Shown piece after piece: positions 7,739 through 15,393 of a stretch of 33,212 nucleotides of DNA. The translations under genes were made by a program, and so were the position numbers. This DNA is from Myxococcota bacterium (GTDB lineage Bacteria; Myxococcota_A; Polyangia; Polyangiales; Houyiibacteriaceae): assembly GCA_028284955.1 (NCBI GenBank), contig JANQQS010000208.1, forward strand, positions 1 to 33,212, in the 5' to 3' direction. Below the pieces are notes generated by a model that saw only the letters and a program-made list of their open reading frames with translations, ran no database searches and had not been told where the DNA came from. How positions within the stretch are numbered: position 1 is the stretch's first letter; each line of letters begins with the position of its first letter.

Positions 7739-9595
7739 ATGCCCGACGCGAGGTCTCACGTTTCGCAGAAAGTAAGGAAGCCGGCGCAGCGCAAAAAACC
7801 GCCCATGACCGAGGCGGACCTGGACGCGCATCGCGAGCCGCTGATCCGAATCATCCGTGGTGTCGAAGCGATGGTCGCCCAAGAAGGAGTACGCACTTTC
7901 CGCGCCGAGGAGCTTCGACCACTGCTCCGGCGTTTTCCGCGCTCCGGGCAAGGTTTCTTTTCCCGCAGCGAACTAATTTCCGCGTTTCGTCGTTGGAGCA
8001 ACGAGTTCGAGCTCACCGAAGCCGAGTTCGCCGTCTGCCTTCGCAGTCGTCCGGTACGCACGATGAGCGGGGTGGTTCCCGTGACGGTGCTTACGCAGCC
8101 ATTTCCGTGCCCGGGGCAGTGTGTGTTTTGCCCCAACGACGTCCGGATGCCGAAAAGCTATCTGTCCGACGAACCGGGCGCGCAACGCGCCGAAGACAAT
8201 CACTTCGACCCCTATGCGCAAACCTACAACCGGCTCATGGTTTTTCGATCCCTTGGGCACCCCACCGACAAGATTGAATTGATCGTACTCGGAGGCACCT
8301 GGTCGTTCTACCCCGAGTCGTACCAACGATGGTTCATCAAGCGCTGCTTCGATGCGCTGAACGATTTCGCGCCCCGCGGTGCCAACCACAAGTTTCTTCG
8401 CCCCGCGGCCAACTTGCCCCGCTTCGACGCGCTGCCGCGGCTAGTGGACGGCCGTACCGTGGTCGACCAAACGTACAACCGGTACGTGCAAAACCTGCTC
8501 CGGAAGCAGCGCACGAACACGGAACTCACAACCACTTGGACCGACCTCGAACAGGCCCATCAGCGAAACGAAACGGCCGACAGCCGCTGCGTCGGACTGG
8601 TCCTCGAGACAAGGCCAGACTACATCGACCGCAACGAGGTGATTCGCTTGCGCAGACTCGGTTGCACCAAAGTACAGCTTGGGGTGCAAAGTCTATCGGG
8701 CCCAGTGCTCAGCGTGAACAAGCGCGGCCACGATGTGGCGACCTCGCAGCGCGCCCTATTCTTGCTGCGCGCGGCCGGCTTCAAGGTGCTCGCGCACTGG
8801 ATGCCGAATCTGCTGGGTGCAACTTTGGAAGGCGATATTCAGGACTTTGAACGAATGTTTTCGAGCCCGTCGTTTCGACCCGACGAGCTCAAAATCTATC
8901 CCTGTAGCCTCGTAGAAAGCGCCGAACTCGTATCATTCTACGAGCGTGGAGAATGGCGCCCGTATACCGACCACGAAGTCGAGACCTTGCTTCAACAAGT
9001 CGTGACGAAGACGCCGCGCTATTGTCGGCTCAGCCGCGTCATGCGGGATATCCCCGCCACGGATGTGGTCGCAGGCACCAAACGCAGCAACCTGCGAGAG
9101 GACGTCGAGCGAACGCTCCGCGACGAACAGCGAACCCCGAAGGAAATTCGAAGCCGAGAACCGCGGCTCAATCGGATTTCGCTGGAACAACTGCAGCTAC
9201 GAGAAACACCCTACGCCACTACCGCGGGAGAAGAGCGATTCCTCGAGTTCGTGGACCCCGGTGATCGGGTGATTGCGTTCCTGCGACTGTGCCTGCCGAC
9301 CTGGAACCACGCCACCGAGGAGGACACGCCGGAAGAACTCCACGGCAACGCAGTCGTGCGCGAGCTACACGTGTACGGCGTTTCGTTACGTCTCGGCCAG
9401 CGAGAAAGCCCCACCCCGCAACATCAAGGCTTAGGACGCCGCCTGCTCGAACGCGCAGCGGCGATCGCTCGGGTCGCGGGTTGTCGGCAGCTATCCGTGA
9501 TCTCTGCGGTCGGCACCCGGCCCTACTATCGGAAACGAGGTTTTCGTGACGGGACGCTCTACCAGCATCTTGCTCTGCCCGGGACCCCAGGTTGA
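7739..9595 (+). CDS. elp3: Elp3-type tRNA uridine-34 carboxymethyl-forming enzyme (radical SAM plus acetyltransferase)
   Basis: The 618-residue protein has the full Elp3 layout. Residues 1-110 are the N-terminal region ending in RPVRTMSGVVPVTVLTQ. The radical-SAM domain has a 4Fe-4S motif CPGQCVFC (Cys124, 128, 131), followed by DPYAQTYNR, LGGTWSFYP, GLVLETRPDY, TKVQLGVQS and KIYPCSLVES. MRDIPATDVV lies in the bridge to the GNAT domain, which shows VRELHVYG, QGLGRRLLERA and VGTRPYYRKRGF. Elp3 uses SAM radical chemistry and acetyl-CoA to build the cm5 group on U34 of tRNA. It is universal in eukaryotes, common in archaea and scattered in bacteria. The C-x3-C-x2-C spacing is canonical for radical SAM and tighter than yeast Elp3 (C-x9-C-x2-C). 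ATG 7805 is an alternative start; neither has a clear ribosome site. The divergent neighbour is the Trm9-like methyltransferase. Confidence 0.95.
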   Translation: MPDARSHVSQKVRKPAQRKKPPMTEADLDAHREPLIRIIRGVEAMVAQEGVRTFRAEELRPLLRRFPRSGQGFFSRSELISAFRRWSNEFELTEAEFAVCLRSRPVRTMSGVVPVTVLTQPFPCPGQCVFCPNDVRMPKSYLSDEPGAQRAEDNHFDPYAQTYNRLMVFRSLGHPTDKIELIVLGGTWSFYPESYQRWFIKRCFDALNDFAPRGANHKFLRPAANLPRFDALPRLVDGRTVVDQTYNRYVQNLLRKQRTNTELTTTWTDLEQAHQRNETADSRCVGLVLETRPDYIDRNEVIRLRRLGCTKVQLGVQSLSGPVLSVNKRGHDVATSQRALFLLRAAGFKVLAHWMPNLLGATLEGDIQDFERMFSSPSFRPDELKIYPCSLVESAELVSFYERGEWRPYTDHEVETLLQQVVTKTPRYCRLSRVMRDIPATDVVAGTKRSNLREDVERTLRDEQRTPKEIRSREPRLNRISLEQLQLRETPYATTAGEERFLEFVDPGDRVIAFLRLCLPTWNHATEEDTPEELHGNAVVRELHVYGVSLRLGQRESPTPQHQGLGRRLLERAAAIARVAGCRQLSVISAVGTRPYYRKRGFRDGTLYQHLALPGTPG

Positions 9596-9600
9596 ACACC

Positions 9601-9617
9601 GAAGCGCACGACGCTTC
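9601..9617. other. Stem-loop after elp3
   Basis: GAAGCG, loop CACGA, CGCTTC lies 5 bp after the elp3 stop. No T-run follows, so it is at best a weak terminator or a 3' end stabiliser. Confidence 0.3.
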
Positions 9618-9656
9618 CGCGAACAGCAGTTTTGAGGCAGACATATTCTTCTTTTC

Positions 9657-9684
9657 ATATTATACTTATTTTTCAGTATAATTA
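9657..9684 (+). promoter_or_regulatory. AT-rich promoter/operator-like element
   Basis: A sharply AT-rich island in GC-rich surroundings carries two -10-like boxes, TATTAT (9658-9663) and TATAAT (9677-9682). They are part of an inverted repeat ATTATAC, 10 nt, GTATAAT (9659-9665 and 9676-9682). The second box is only 4 bp from ATG 9687, so use of it would give a leaderless message or favour the internal ATG at 9711. A clear -35 is not visible. Confidence 0.4.
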
Positions 9685-9686
9685 GA

Positions 9687-10589
9687 ATGGGACTTTGGCT
9701 TACAAAACGTATGGGTTTTGCGCATTTGGGTGCGACCTTGAGCATAGCGATGGGGCTCTCCATCGCGGGGTGTTCGATTTGGTCGAATCGCGGACGCGTA
9801 CAGTGCGACAGCGACGAGCAGTGCACGTCGATCGCTGGTGACAGCACAAACTTGATGTGCATTCAGGGGCTTTGCGTCGAGGAGCAAGACGACCCCACCG
9901 ACGCGGGAACCGAGCTGTGCCCGTCCGGTGGTCAGCGGTCGAGCGAACAAGGTGTAGTCGGCGTGTTCAGCGCGACCAATGCCCAAATCATCGTCGGGGC
10001 TCGGGTCCGCGTATGCCGAGCACTCGACTTCGGCTGTGTGGATCCAGTGTTCGATGGCGTCACCAACGACGAAGGCAAAGCTGAGTTCAACCTCCCACCA
10101 GACCTTTCTGGATACGTCGAAGTGGAAGCCGAAGGCTTCATCCCTCAGCTCGCATCAGCGGAGCCACTATCCGATCTCGTCCCCGTCAACCCCATGCTCG
10201 AAGTGGACACTCCCTTTCCCGGCGAAGACCTGATCAATATTCCTTTGGTCACCACTCAAGAGACCGCGTTGTTCGCAACCTTGCTCGGCACGCAATACGA
10301 CGCTGAACGCGGCGTGTTGGCGGGTGACATTTCCGAATGCTTTTTGGCAACCGATCTGCCTCTTGGAGTAGACCTCGTGGGCGATGATGATCAAAGTTCC
10401 CCGTGGTGTTTGGTGAGCGGACTGCCAAGCAGCACCATTGACGTCGCGCAGGACGGACCCTGCGGGTTTCTAAACGCTCCCGCTGGTGTCACCTCGGTGC
10501 GCCTTGTCAACAGAGAAACCGGCGAAGTGGTACGCGAAGCCGCGGCGCTCGTTCGCCCAGGCTGGTTTACCACCGTCGAACTCGAGTAG
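9687..10589 (+). CDS. Secreted lipoprotein with carboxypeptidase-regulatory-like beta domain
   Basis: The 300-residue product has a signal peptide and lipobox SIAGC (Cys29), then a short Cys-containing segment (RVQCDSDEQC through MCIQGLC). Residues about 88-150 contain IIVGARVRVC, FDGVTNDEGKAEFNLP and GYVEVEAEGF, the pattern of carboxypeptidase regulatory-like / transthyretin-like folds common in secreted proteins. The rest lacks a recognised domain. Start 9687 has no ribosome site; ATG 9711 (MGFAHLG) would still leave a complete lipoprotein signal. Its stop is 5 bp from that of the convergent response regulator. It is an envelope protein with no enzymatic motif; a structural or binding role is a guess. 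Confidence 0.75.
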   Translation: MGLWLTKRMGFAHLGATLSIAMGLSIAGCSIWSNRGRVQCDSDEQCTSIAGDSTNLMCIQGLCVEEQDDPTDAGTELCPSGGQRSSEQGVVGVFSATNAQIIVGARVRVCRALDFGCVDPVFDGVTNDEGKAEFNLPPDLSGYVEVEAEGFIPQLASAEPLSDLVPVNPMLEVDTPFPGEDLINIPLVTTQETALFATLLGTQYDAERGVLAGDISECFLATDLPLGVDLVGDDDQSSPWCLVSGLPSSTIDVAQDGPCGFLNAPAGVTSVRLVNRETGEVVREAAALVRPGWFTTVELE

Positions 10590-10594
10590 TCGAG

Positions 10595-11473
10595 CTAGGC
10601 GATACGGACCAGCGAAAGACTGCCGCCGCCGTAGCCGTCGACGTTCAGCTCGACGTCAACCCGCACCTTTGAGGACTTCACGAGCGAGGCGACATCCTCG
10701 GGGAGCGCATTGGCCGACGCCTGCAGTTCACGAATCGAACCGGAACCCGGTTTGTCACCCACGAAAAGACTACCCAGTACGTTGAACACTTCGTGAACGT
10801 TGCCGGTCAGGTGAGACTCGATGCCGCCCGCTTTCACTGCATCGTCGACGTTGCCCGCAGGAAGCATGGTCAGCGAGGCGCCTGCGGCAGCCGCAAGCTT
10901 GATGTCGCACATGCACACCACTTCGGTGGTCCCATCGTCGGCGCCGTAGAGGACCACCACCGTTTTGTTCTTCGGCCCCGGGTTCACCGGTTTGCCCTTC
11001 TTCGAAGACACATCCTTCGGCAGCAACATCGAAAAGATATCGGCTACGGCCGCCACCCCCGGCAGCGTTCCCGCGCCGGAGTTGTCGTGACTTTGCACGA
11101 TGCCGAAATCCTGCGCGGAGGATGCGTCGAGCGCCTGCTGAAGAGCTTCTGCGGTAAACGGTTTGACCACCAAGAACGACACGCCTGCGTCCATCGCTTC
11201 CCGCCTCACTTCGGCGGCGCTTTCGCTGGTGACCAAACCAAACTTTACTTTATTTCCCTCCTCCCGAAGTGTGCGGAGGAATTCCATCCCGTTCATCTCA
11301 GGCATGTTGAGGTCACAGAGCACGAGATCGGGCTGCGCTTCCAATACCGCGGCGAGCCCTTCCTTCCCATTGGCGGCTTCCCGAACTGAAAGCGAAGAAA
11401 AACCAACTTTGCGAAGCGTGCGCTTGACAATCAGTCGCATGGCTTTGCTGTCGTCCACTACCAATACGTCCAT
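10595..11473 (-). CDS. Response regulator: receiver domain fused to a CheX-like domain
   Basis: Residues 1-120 form a CheY-type receiver: DD in VLVVDDSKAM, phospho-acceptor Asp in LVLCDLNMPEMNG, Ser in VTSES, and Lys in VKPFT. The C-terminal part (about 140-292) looks like a CheC/CheX-family domain: GASLTMLPAG and a helix with HEVFNVLGSLF carrying the E-x2-N signature. The acidic or Ser residue normally four before the Glu appears to be Gly, so phosphatase activity is uncertain. ATG 11473 is chosen over an upstream frame because GGAGG lies about 11 nt before it and it begins exactly at the receiver strand. It is encoded divergently from the plus-strand cheX and probably belongs to the same chemosensory pathway. 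Confidence 0.8.
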   Translation of the reverse strand: MDVLVVDDSKAMRLIVKRTLRKVGFSSLSVREAANGKEGLAAVLEAQPDLVLCDLNMPEMNGMEFLRTLREEGNKVKFGLVTSESAAEVRREAMDAGVSFLVVKPFTAEALQQALDASSAQDFGIVQSHDNSGAGTLPGVAAVADIFSMLLPKDVSSKKGKPVNPGPKNKTVVVLYGADDGTTEVVCMCDIKLAAAAGASLTMLPAGNVDDAVKAGGIESHLTGNVHEVFNVLGSLFVGDKPGSGSIRELQASANALPEDVASLVKSSKVRVDVELNVDGYGGGSLSLVRIA

Positions 11474-11644
11474 ATGCCGTCGTCCTCCGTGTTCGCTCAG
11501 CGCCGCTGAGCCCACAGCCGCGATGCAAAAAGCCTCGCTAAATAGAGAAATCGTCTGCGCACAAACATCCTAAAGGGGGACCGGTAAAAAATATGTTCAA
11601 GTCGTCGATTCATTCTTATGAGGATTGCTCACGCGCAGGAACCG

Positions 11645-12118
11645 ATGCCCCCTACCCAATCTTCATTCCCGAACGCAGACGAGCTCGAGCGCTGGACCAA
11701 CTCCGTCGCGAGAATGATGAGAGAAACAGCGAACATACTCGGCTTCGAACACTGTGAAATCGTCCCCGCGACCACCGAAGTGCCTGCAGACCTTCCGTGT
11801 ACCCGCATTGCCCTCACGAACGAGCGTTCTTCCGTGCAGCTCGACCTGCACTCCCGACCCGACGCGCGCCAGAACGTGGCCCGCACGATGCTCGAGATCG
11901 ACCCTGAGGAAGACGACATTTCCACCGATGATGTCAACGACGCGATGGGCGAAATCGTCAACATTGTGTTTGGCGGCGTAAAAGGCGAGCTCGATCCAAC
12001 CATGCAGCTCGGGTTTCCTGAGCACAACGTGGTCGCAGATGACCTTCGGTCATCGACCAGCACGCTTCGAGTTCGAGTCGACGAGGACGAGTTGGTCTTG
12101 GTCCTGCGCTTTTCCTAG
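11645..12118 (+). CDS. cheX: CheX-family CheY-P phosphatase
   Basis: The 157-residue protein carries the CheX active-site signature D-x3-E-x2-N in VNDAMGEIVNIVFGGVKGEL, followed by the typical LGFPEHNVV strand. CheX removes phosphate from CheY-type receivers and resets chemotaxis signalling. The N-terminal helix region (ELERWTNSVARMMRETANIL) and the mid-protein EEDDISTDDV segment are acidic. ATG 11645 has AGGA only 4 nt upstream; ATG 11618 is an in-frame alternative with no ribosome site. It is the only plus-strand gene among the che genes and converges on cheB across a tandem repeat. Free-standing CheX is 150-160 residues, so the length fits. Confidence 0.8.
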   Translation: MPPTQSSFPNADELERWTNSVARMMRETANILGFEHCEIVPATTEVPADLPCTRIALTNERSSVQLDLHSRPDARQNVARTMLEIDPEEDDISTDDVNDAMGEIVNIVFGGVKGELDPTMQLGFPEHNVVADDLRSSTSTLRVRVDEDELVLVLRFS

Positions 12119-12124
12119 ACGCCA

Positions 12125-12196
12125 AGCTTCAGACGCTTTGTTCAATCAGGCCGCTTTGCCCAATCAGACCGCTCTGTTCTGTCAGACCGCTTTGCT
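12125..12196. repeat. 18-bp tandem repeat spanning the cheB stop codon
   Basis: Four units (12125-12142, 12143-12160, 12161-12178, 12179-12196) share TCAGRCCGCTYTG; the first has a 1-bp deletion. The innermost unit encodes the last codons of cheB. On the minus strand the units at 12182, 12164 and 12146 each present TGA in the cheB frame, giving serial in-frame stops. Confidence 0.85.
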
Positions 12197-13219
12197 TAGG
12201 TCGTCGCCGCGTGAAAAGATATCGACGATGCGGCTTGCGATGCGTTCTCGGCGAAGCACTTCTTGAGCCGCTCCGGCGGCGATGGCTTCTCGCGGCATGC
12301 CAAACACCACGCATGTTTCTTCCGCTTCGGCGATCGTAATCGCGCCCGCGGAACGCATCTTCAGCAAGCCGGAAGCGCCGTCCGCGCCCATTCCGGTCAA
12401 CAGTACGCCGACGGCATTGTTTCCTGCCGCGCGAGCCACAGAATGAAACAGCACGTCAACCGCCGGACGTTGGTGATGAACGGGGGGCCCGTCTTTTAGT
12501 TTTACGCAGTACCGTGCCCCTGAACGAGTCAACATCATGTGCGTTCCTCCCGGGGCAATCAGAGCTGTTCCGGTAGTCACCGAGTCGCCGTCTTGAGCTT
12601 CCCGTACTTCCATCGCGCACACGCCATTGAGCCGCGATGCAAACGGCCCTGTAAACGTAGCGGGCATGTGTTGGACAATGACCGTGCCCGGGCTGGTCCG
12701 GGGCAGTTCGCGAAGGATTTGCTCCAAACATACCGGACCACCTGTGGACGCGCCGATCGCGAGCACCTTGTGGGTTGTCTGAAGCTGGGTTTTCACCGGC
12801 GCTCGTTGGGCTGCGGCAGGAGAGGGTCGTCGAATTTTGGCACCCGCCGCGATGCGAACCACGCGAATCAAGTCATCGCTTGGAGCCGTGTAGCGAGATC
12901 CAGGCTTGGGAAATACAGCCACTGCGCCCAGCATAAGCGCTCGAGTGGCAGCATCGCTTCCCTCGGGAGCCAGCGAGCTGACGAGCACCACGGGCATGGG
13001 ATGGTGCACCATCAATTTTTCAAGAAATGTAAGCCCATCCATCCGCGGCATTTCGATATCCAGCGTGATCACGTCTGGTTTGAGGGCTTGGATTTTGTCG
13101 CGGGCGGCAAACGGATCGACCGCGGTCCCCACTACGGAAATATCAGCCGCGCTGTTGAGCTTTTCGCTGAGAACCTTGCGCACCAGAGCCGAATCATCCA
13201 CCACCAGTACTCGGATCAC
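12182..13219 (-). CDS. cheB: Chemotaxis protein-glutamate methylesterase / glutamine deamidase
   Basis: The 345-residue protein has an N-terminal receiver (VLVVDDSALVR, phospho-acceptor in VITLDIEMPRMDG, VSSLAPEG, VFPKP), a linker around 120-150, and the methylesterase domain. The catalytic triad motifs are Ser in GASTGGP, His in VIVQHMP and Asp in LTGMGADG. CheB removes methyl groups placed by CheR on the receptor; phosphorylation by CheA activates it. The GTG start at 13219 overlaps the cheX stop in GTGA, which implies translational coupling. It is the last gene of the leftward operon, and its 3' end lies in an 18-bp tandem repeat. Confidence 0.97.
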   Translation of the reverse strand: MIRVLVVDDSALVRKVLSEKLNSAADISVVGTAVDPFAARDKIQALKPDVITLDIEMPRMDGLTFLEKLMVHHPMPVVLVSSLAPEGSDAATRALMLGAVAVFPKPGSRYTAPSDDLIRVVRIAAGAKIRRPSPAAAQRAPVKTQLQTTHKVLAIGASTGGPVCLEQILRELPRTSPGTVIVQHMPATFTGPFASRLNGVCAMEVREAQDGDSVTTGTALIAPGGTHMMLTRSGARYCVKLKDGPPVHHQRPAVDVLFHSVARAAGNNAVGVLLTGMGADGASGLLKMRSAGAITIAEAEETCVVFGMPREAIAAGAAQEVLRRERIASRIVDIFSRGDDLSKAV

Positions 13220-13674
13220 GAAACTGGTGCTCCGCCAGAGCTCAGCTCGATTTCAATCATCCCTTCGTCAACGCAAACGGTCGCGCAGACCTCCGGCGAT
13301 GCATCGCTCGGAAACGCATCACCAATCCCTACCCGCGGCGCTTCGAGATCGAAGGCGGAGTCTACCGGCCCAAACTGCGCCACGATATTGCCGCACAGAA
13401 CGTTTGCGATTTCCCCGAGTCCGTCGCGCCGGTCGTCGTCGCCAACCTCTTCGTCTTCACCCATCATGTCGCGCACGAGCGCTCCGGCTACGTCTCCCCG
13501 AGTGCGGATCAGCAAGCGACCATCTCGCGGCCCTGAGAAGCGCACCAATGCAGTCGCTTCAACAGGAAAATCATCCTCATCGCTCTCTTCATCGACCAAG
13601 GCGAAACACAAATCTTCGAGGACCGAAGTTGCAACATTCATCAACTCCTCTTGCGTCAGCATGGGTGTCGTCAC
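13216..13674 (-). CDS. cheX: CheX-family phosphatase, operon-encoded
   Basis: The 152-residue protein has the phosphatase signature D-x3-E-x2-N in DGLGEIANVLCGNIV. The surrounding residues (GDVAGALVRDMMGEDEE before, PRVGIGDAF after) fit the CheC/CheX fold, and CheX is preferred over CheC because of size and the single active-site helix. The first third is acidic (DEESDEDD). The GTG start at 13674 has a very strong ribosome site (GGAGG, 5 nt spacing) and begins 1 bp after the cheY stop. It likely dephosphorylates the CheY encoded immediately upstream. Confidence 0.8.
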   Translation of the reverse strand: MTTPMLTQEELMNVATSVLEDLCFALVDEESDEDDFPVEATALVRFSGPRDGRLLIRTRGDVAGALVRDMMGEDEEVGDDDRRDGLGEIANVLCGNIVAQFGPVDSAFDLEAPRVGIGDAFPSDASPEVCATVCVDEGMIEIELSSGGAPVS

Positions 13675-13675
13675 T

Positions 13676-14050
13676 TCATCCTCCTATCGCAGATACAAAC
13701 GCGTCCACCAGCGTCTCTGGCGTAAATGGCTTGGCCACCACGGGTGCGCCGAGTGCGCTCATCTGCGCCACCCGCGCCGGCGAGTTGTCGGTCGAAACAA
13801 CAATCACCGGGAGATCTTTGGTCTCCTCTTTCTTCCTCATATTTTTCAGTAGTTCCGCGCCGTTCATGACGGGCATGTTCACATCCAAGCAAGCGAGGTC
13901 GAAGGTCTCTTTTTCGAGAATGTCGAGCGCCTCCTGCCCATTGCCAGCTTCGGCAATACGGCCAATGGGCACGCCGCTGAGCTTGAGCGTCTTCTTGACC
14001 AATCGCCGCATGACTGCGCTGTCGTCTACGAGAAGTATGTTGATGGCCAT
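13676..14050 (-). CDS. cheY: Single-domain chemotaxis response regulator
   Basis: At 124 residues it is a bare receiver domain: acidic pair in ILLVDDSAVMRR, phospho-acceptor Asp in LACLDVNMPVMNG, Thr in VVSTD and Lys in AKPFTPETL. CheA-P donates phosphate to it, and it carries the signal to the output, a flagellar motor or another target. No motility gene is present in the window, so the output is unknown. It starts 6 bp after the cheD stop. Confidence 0.95.
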   Translation of the reverse strand: MAINILLVDDSAVMRRLVKKTLKLSGVPIGRIAEAGNGQEALDILEKETFDLACLDVNMPVMNGAELLKNMRKKEETKDLPVIVVSTDNSPARVAQMSALGAPVVAKPFTPETLVDAFVSAIGG

Positions 14051-14056
14051 CGCTAC

Positions 14057-14575
14057 CTACAGTTCCGAAGTGGTTCCATTGATTTTGAGAAAGACGCGTC
14101 CGGTTGCCATGTCGAGCCACATCGTGCGCGACACGTTTCCGCCAACGTCGTGGGATTTGAGAAGCACGTTGTTCTTCCACAGTAGTTTTCGAAGGATCGT
14201 CGTATTGCGTTTGCCGATCTTGAAATGGTCCCCACCGCTCTGGCTGCGCGACACCGCCGCGCCTCCGGCAATTCGAACCACCAAGCGCTCCTTGACCGCA
14301 CCTACCGCGTAACAAGCCTTGAAAAAGGCCGGCACACCGGTGTCCACAAACATATAAGGATTCGCGGCAGCCTTCTCAGGATTGCTCTTCGATTGAGGCA
14401 GTAGCGCGTGCATCACGCCGCCGACTTTCGCAACGGGATCAAAGAGCGCGATGCCCACGCAGCTCCCAAGCGCATAGGTGATGAGGGTCGCGGTGGGGTC
14501 CTTGGAAATGCCCATATCCGCGATGCCGATCGTGACACGCGGCCCACGTTGCTCCGATGCCGGGAGTTCATTCAT
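14057..14575 (-). CDS. cheD: Chemoreceptor glutamine deamidase CheD
   Basis: The 172-residue protein shows the CheD catalytic triad: Cys in YALGSCVGIALFD, His in GGVMHALLP and Thr in FVDTGVPAF. RIAGGAAV and the C-terminal HDVGGNVSRTMWLDMATGRV are also diagnostic. CheD deamidates specific glutamines of receptors and can bind CheC. ATG 14575 overlaps the cheR stop (ATGA), so translation is coupled; a longer frame upstream lies inside cheR and is rejected. A CheD next to CheX-type proteins without a clear CheC is of interest for adaptation. Confidence 0.95.
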   Translation of the reverse strand: MNELPASEQRGPRVTIGIADMGISKDPTATLITYALGSCVGIALFDPVAKVGGVMHALLPQSKSNPEKAAANPYMFVDTGVPAFFKACYAVGAVKERLVVRIAGGAAVSRSQSGGDHFKIGKRNTTILRKLLWKNNVLLKSHDVGGNVSRTMWLDMATGRVFLKINGTTSEL

Positions 14576-15387
14576 TTCTGGTACACCGACGGTTGAGCGC
14601 AGCGGAGCGGATGATCGAGCCCGGTCAGGGTTTCTGCCATCCCGATCATCAGCAGTCCGCCCGGATGAAGGAGCTTCGCGAACCGATTGGCGAGCATACA
14701 GCGCGTCTCCTGTCCGAAATAGATCATCACATTTCGGCAGAAAATGAAGTCGAACGGCCCGCGCATGGGCCATCGACTCATCAGGTTGAGGCGCGCGAAC
14801 GTGACCTTATCGCGTAGCCTTTGAGAAATCGTAAACCCGTCTTTGGTTGTTTTGGTGTACTTCGCCTTCAACGCTGGCGGGATGTCCTGCAAAAGTTCGC
14901 TTCGATATGTCGCCGCCTGAGCATCGGCCAGCACCTCGGATGAAAGATCGGTGGCCAGAATTCGGTAGGGCCGCCGCGAAGGTCCGGGTAGTTCTTCCAG
15001 AGCCATGGCCAGGGTGTAGGGCTCTTGTCCTGTAGAACACCCTGCGCTCCAGATGGTGATTGGATTTCTCGATGGTGCTCGCGCCAAATGAGCCGCCATC
15101 ACGTCGAAGTGCTCTCGCTCGCGGAAAAAGCTGGTCTTGTTGGTGGTCAAGACGTCGATCATGTTGGAAAGCTCATCTTGATCGCGTTTTGCGTGACTCA
15201 GATACTCCCCGAAACCGCGAATCCCGGTCGCCTTGAGCCGTTTGCTCAGTCGGCTCCGAACCAGCGATTCCTTCCCCTGGCGCATTTCGATGCCGCAGAC
15301 CTCGTGAAGAAACTTGCGAATCGAATCGAATTCTGCCGGAGTCAGTTCCGGGGTTGGAAAACGAGCCTGTGCGGTTGTTCCATTCAT
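14572..15387 (-). CDS. cheR: Chemotaxis protein methyltransferase
   Basis: The 271-residue protein has the CheR N-terminal helical domain (LTPAEFDSIRKFLHEVCGIEM; LTTNKTSFFREREHF) and a SAM-binding domain with WSAGCSTGQEPYTLAM, ILATDLSSEVL and FDFIFCRNVMIYF. It methylates glutamates of the receptor encoded 6 bp upstream. No TPR extension is present, so it is the simple form. It starts at ATG 15387. Confidence 0.97.
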   Translation of the reverse strand: MNGTTAQARFPTPELTPAEFDSIRKFLHEVCGIEMRQGKESLVRSRLSKRLKATGIRGFGEYLSHAKRDQDELSNMIDVLTTNKTSFFREREHFDVMAAHLARAPSRNPITIWSAGCSTGQEPYTLAMALEELPGPSRRPYRILATDLSSEVLADAQAATYRSELLQDIPPALKAKYTKTTKDGFTISQRLRDKVTFARLNLMSRWPMRGPFDFIFCRNVMIYFGQETRCMLANRFAKLLHPGGLLMIGMAETLTGLDHPLRCAQPSVYQK

Positions 15388-15393
15388 TGGAGA

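Noticed and set aside
7465-7740. Frame starting at ATG 7740 as the true start of the methyltransferase
   Set aside because: It is in a different frame from the methyltransferase motifs; the motif frame begins at GTG 7712 or TTG 7730.
10581-10594. CTCGA-GTAG-TCGAG hairpin between convergent genes as a bidirectional terminator
   Set aside because: The stem has only 5 bp and there is no T-run on either strand.
12906-14312. Plus-strand open frame spanning cheB, cheX, cheY and cheD
   Set aside because: It crosses four well-supported minus-strand genes and has a Ser/Arg-rich composition typical of antisense frames in GC-rich DNA.
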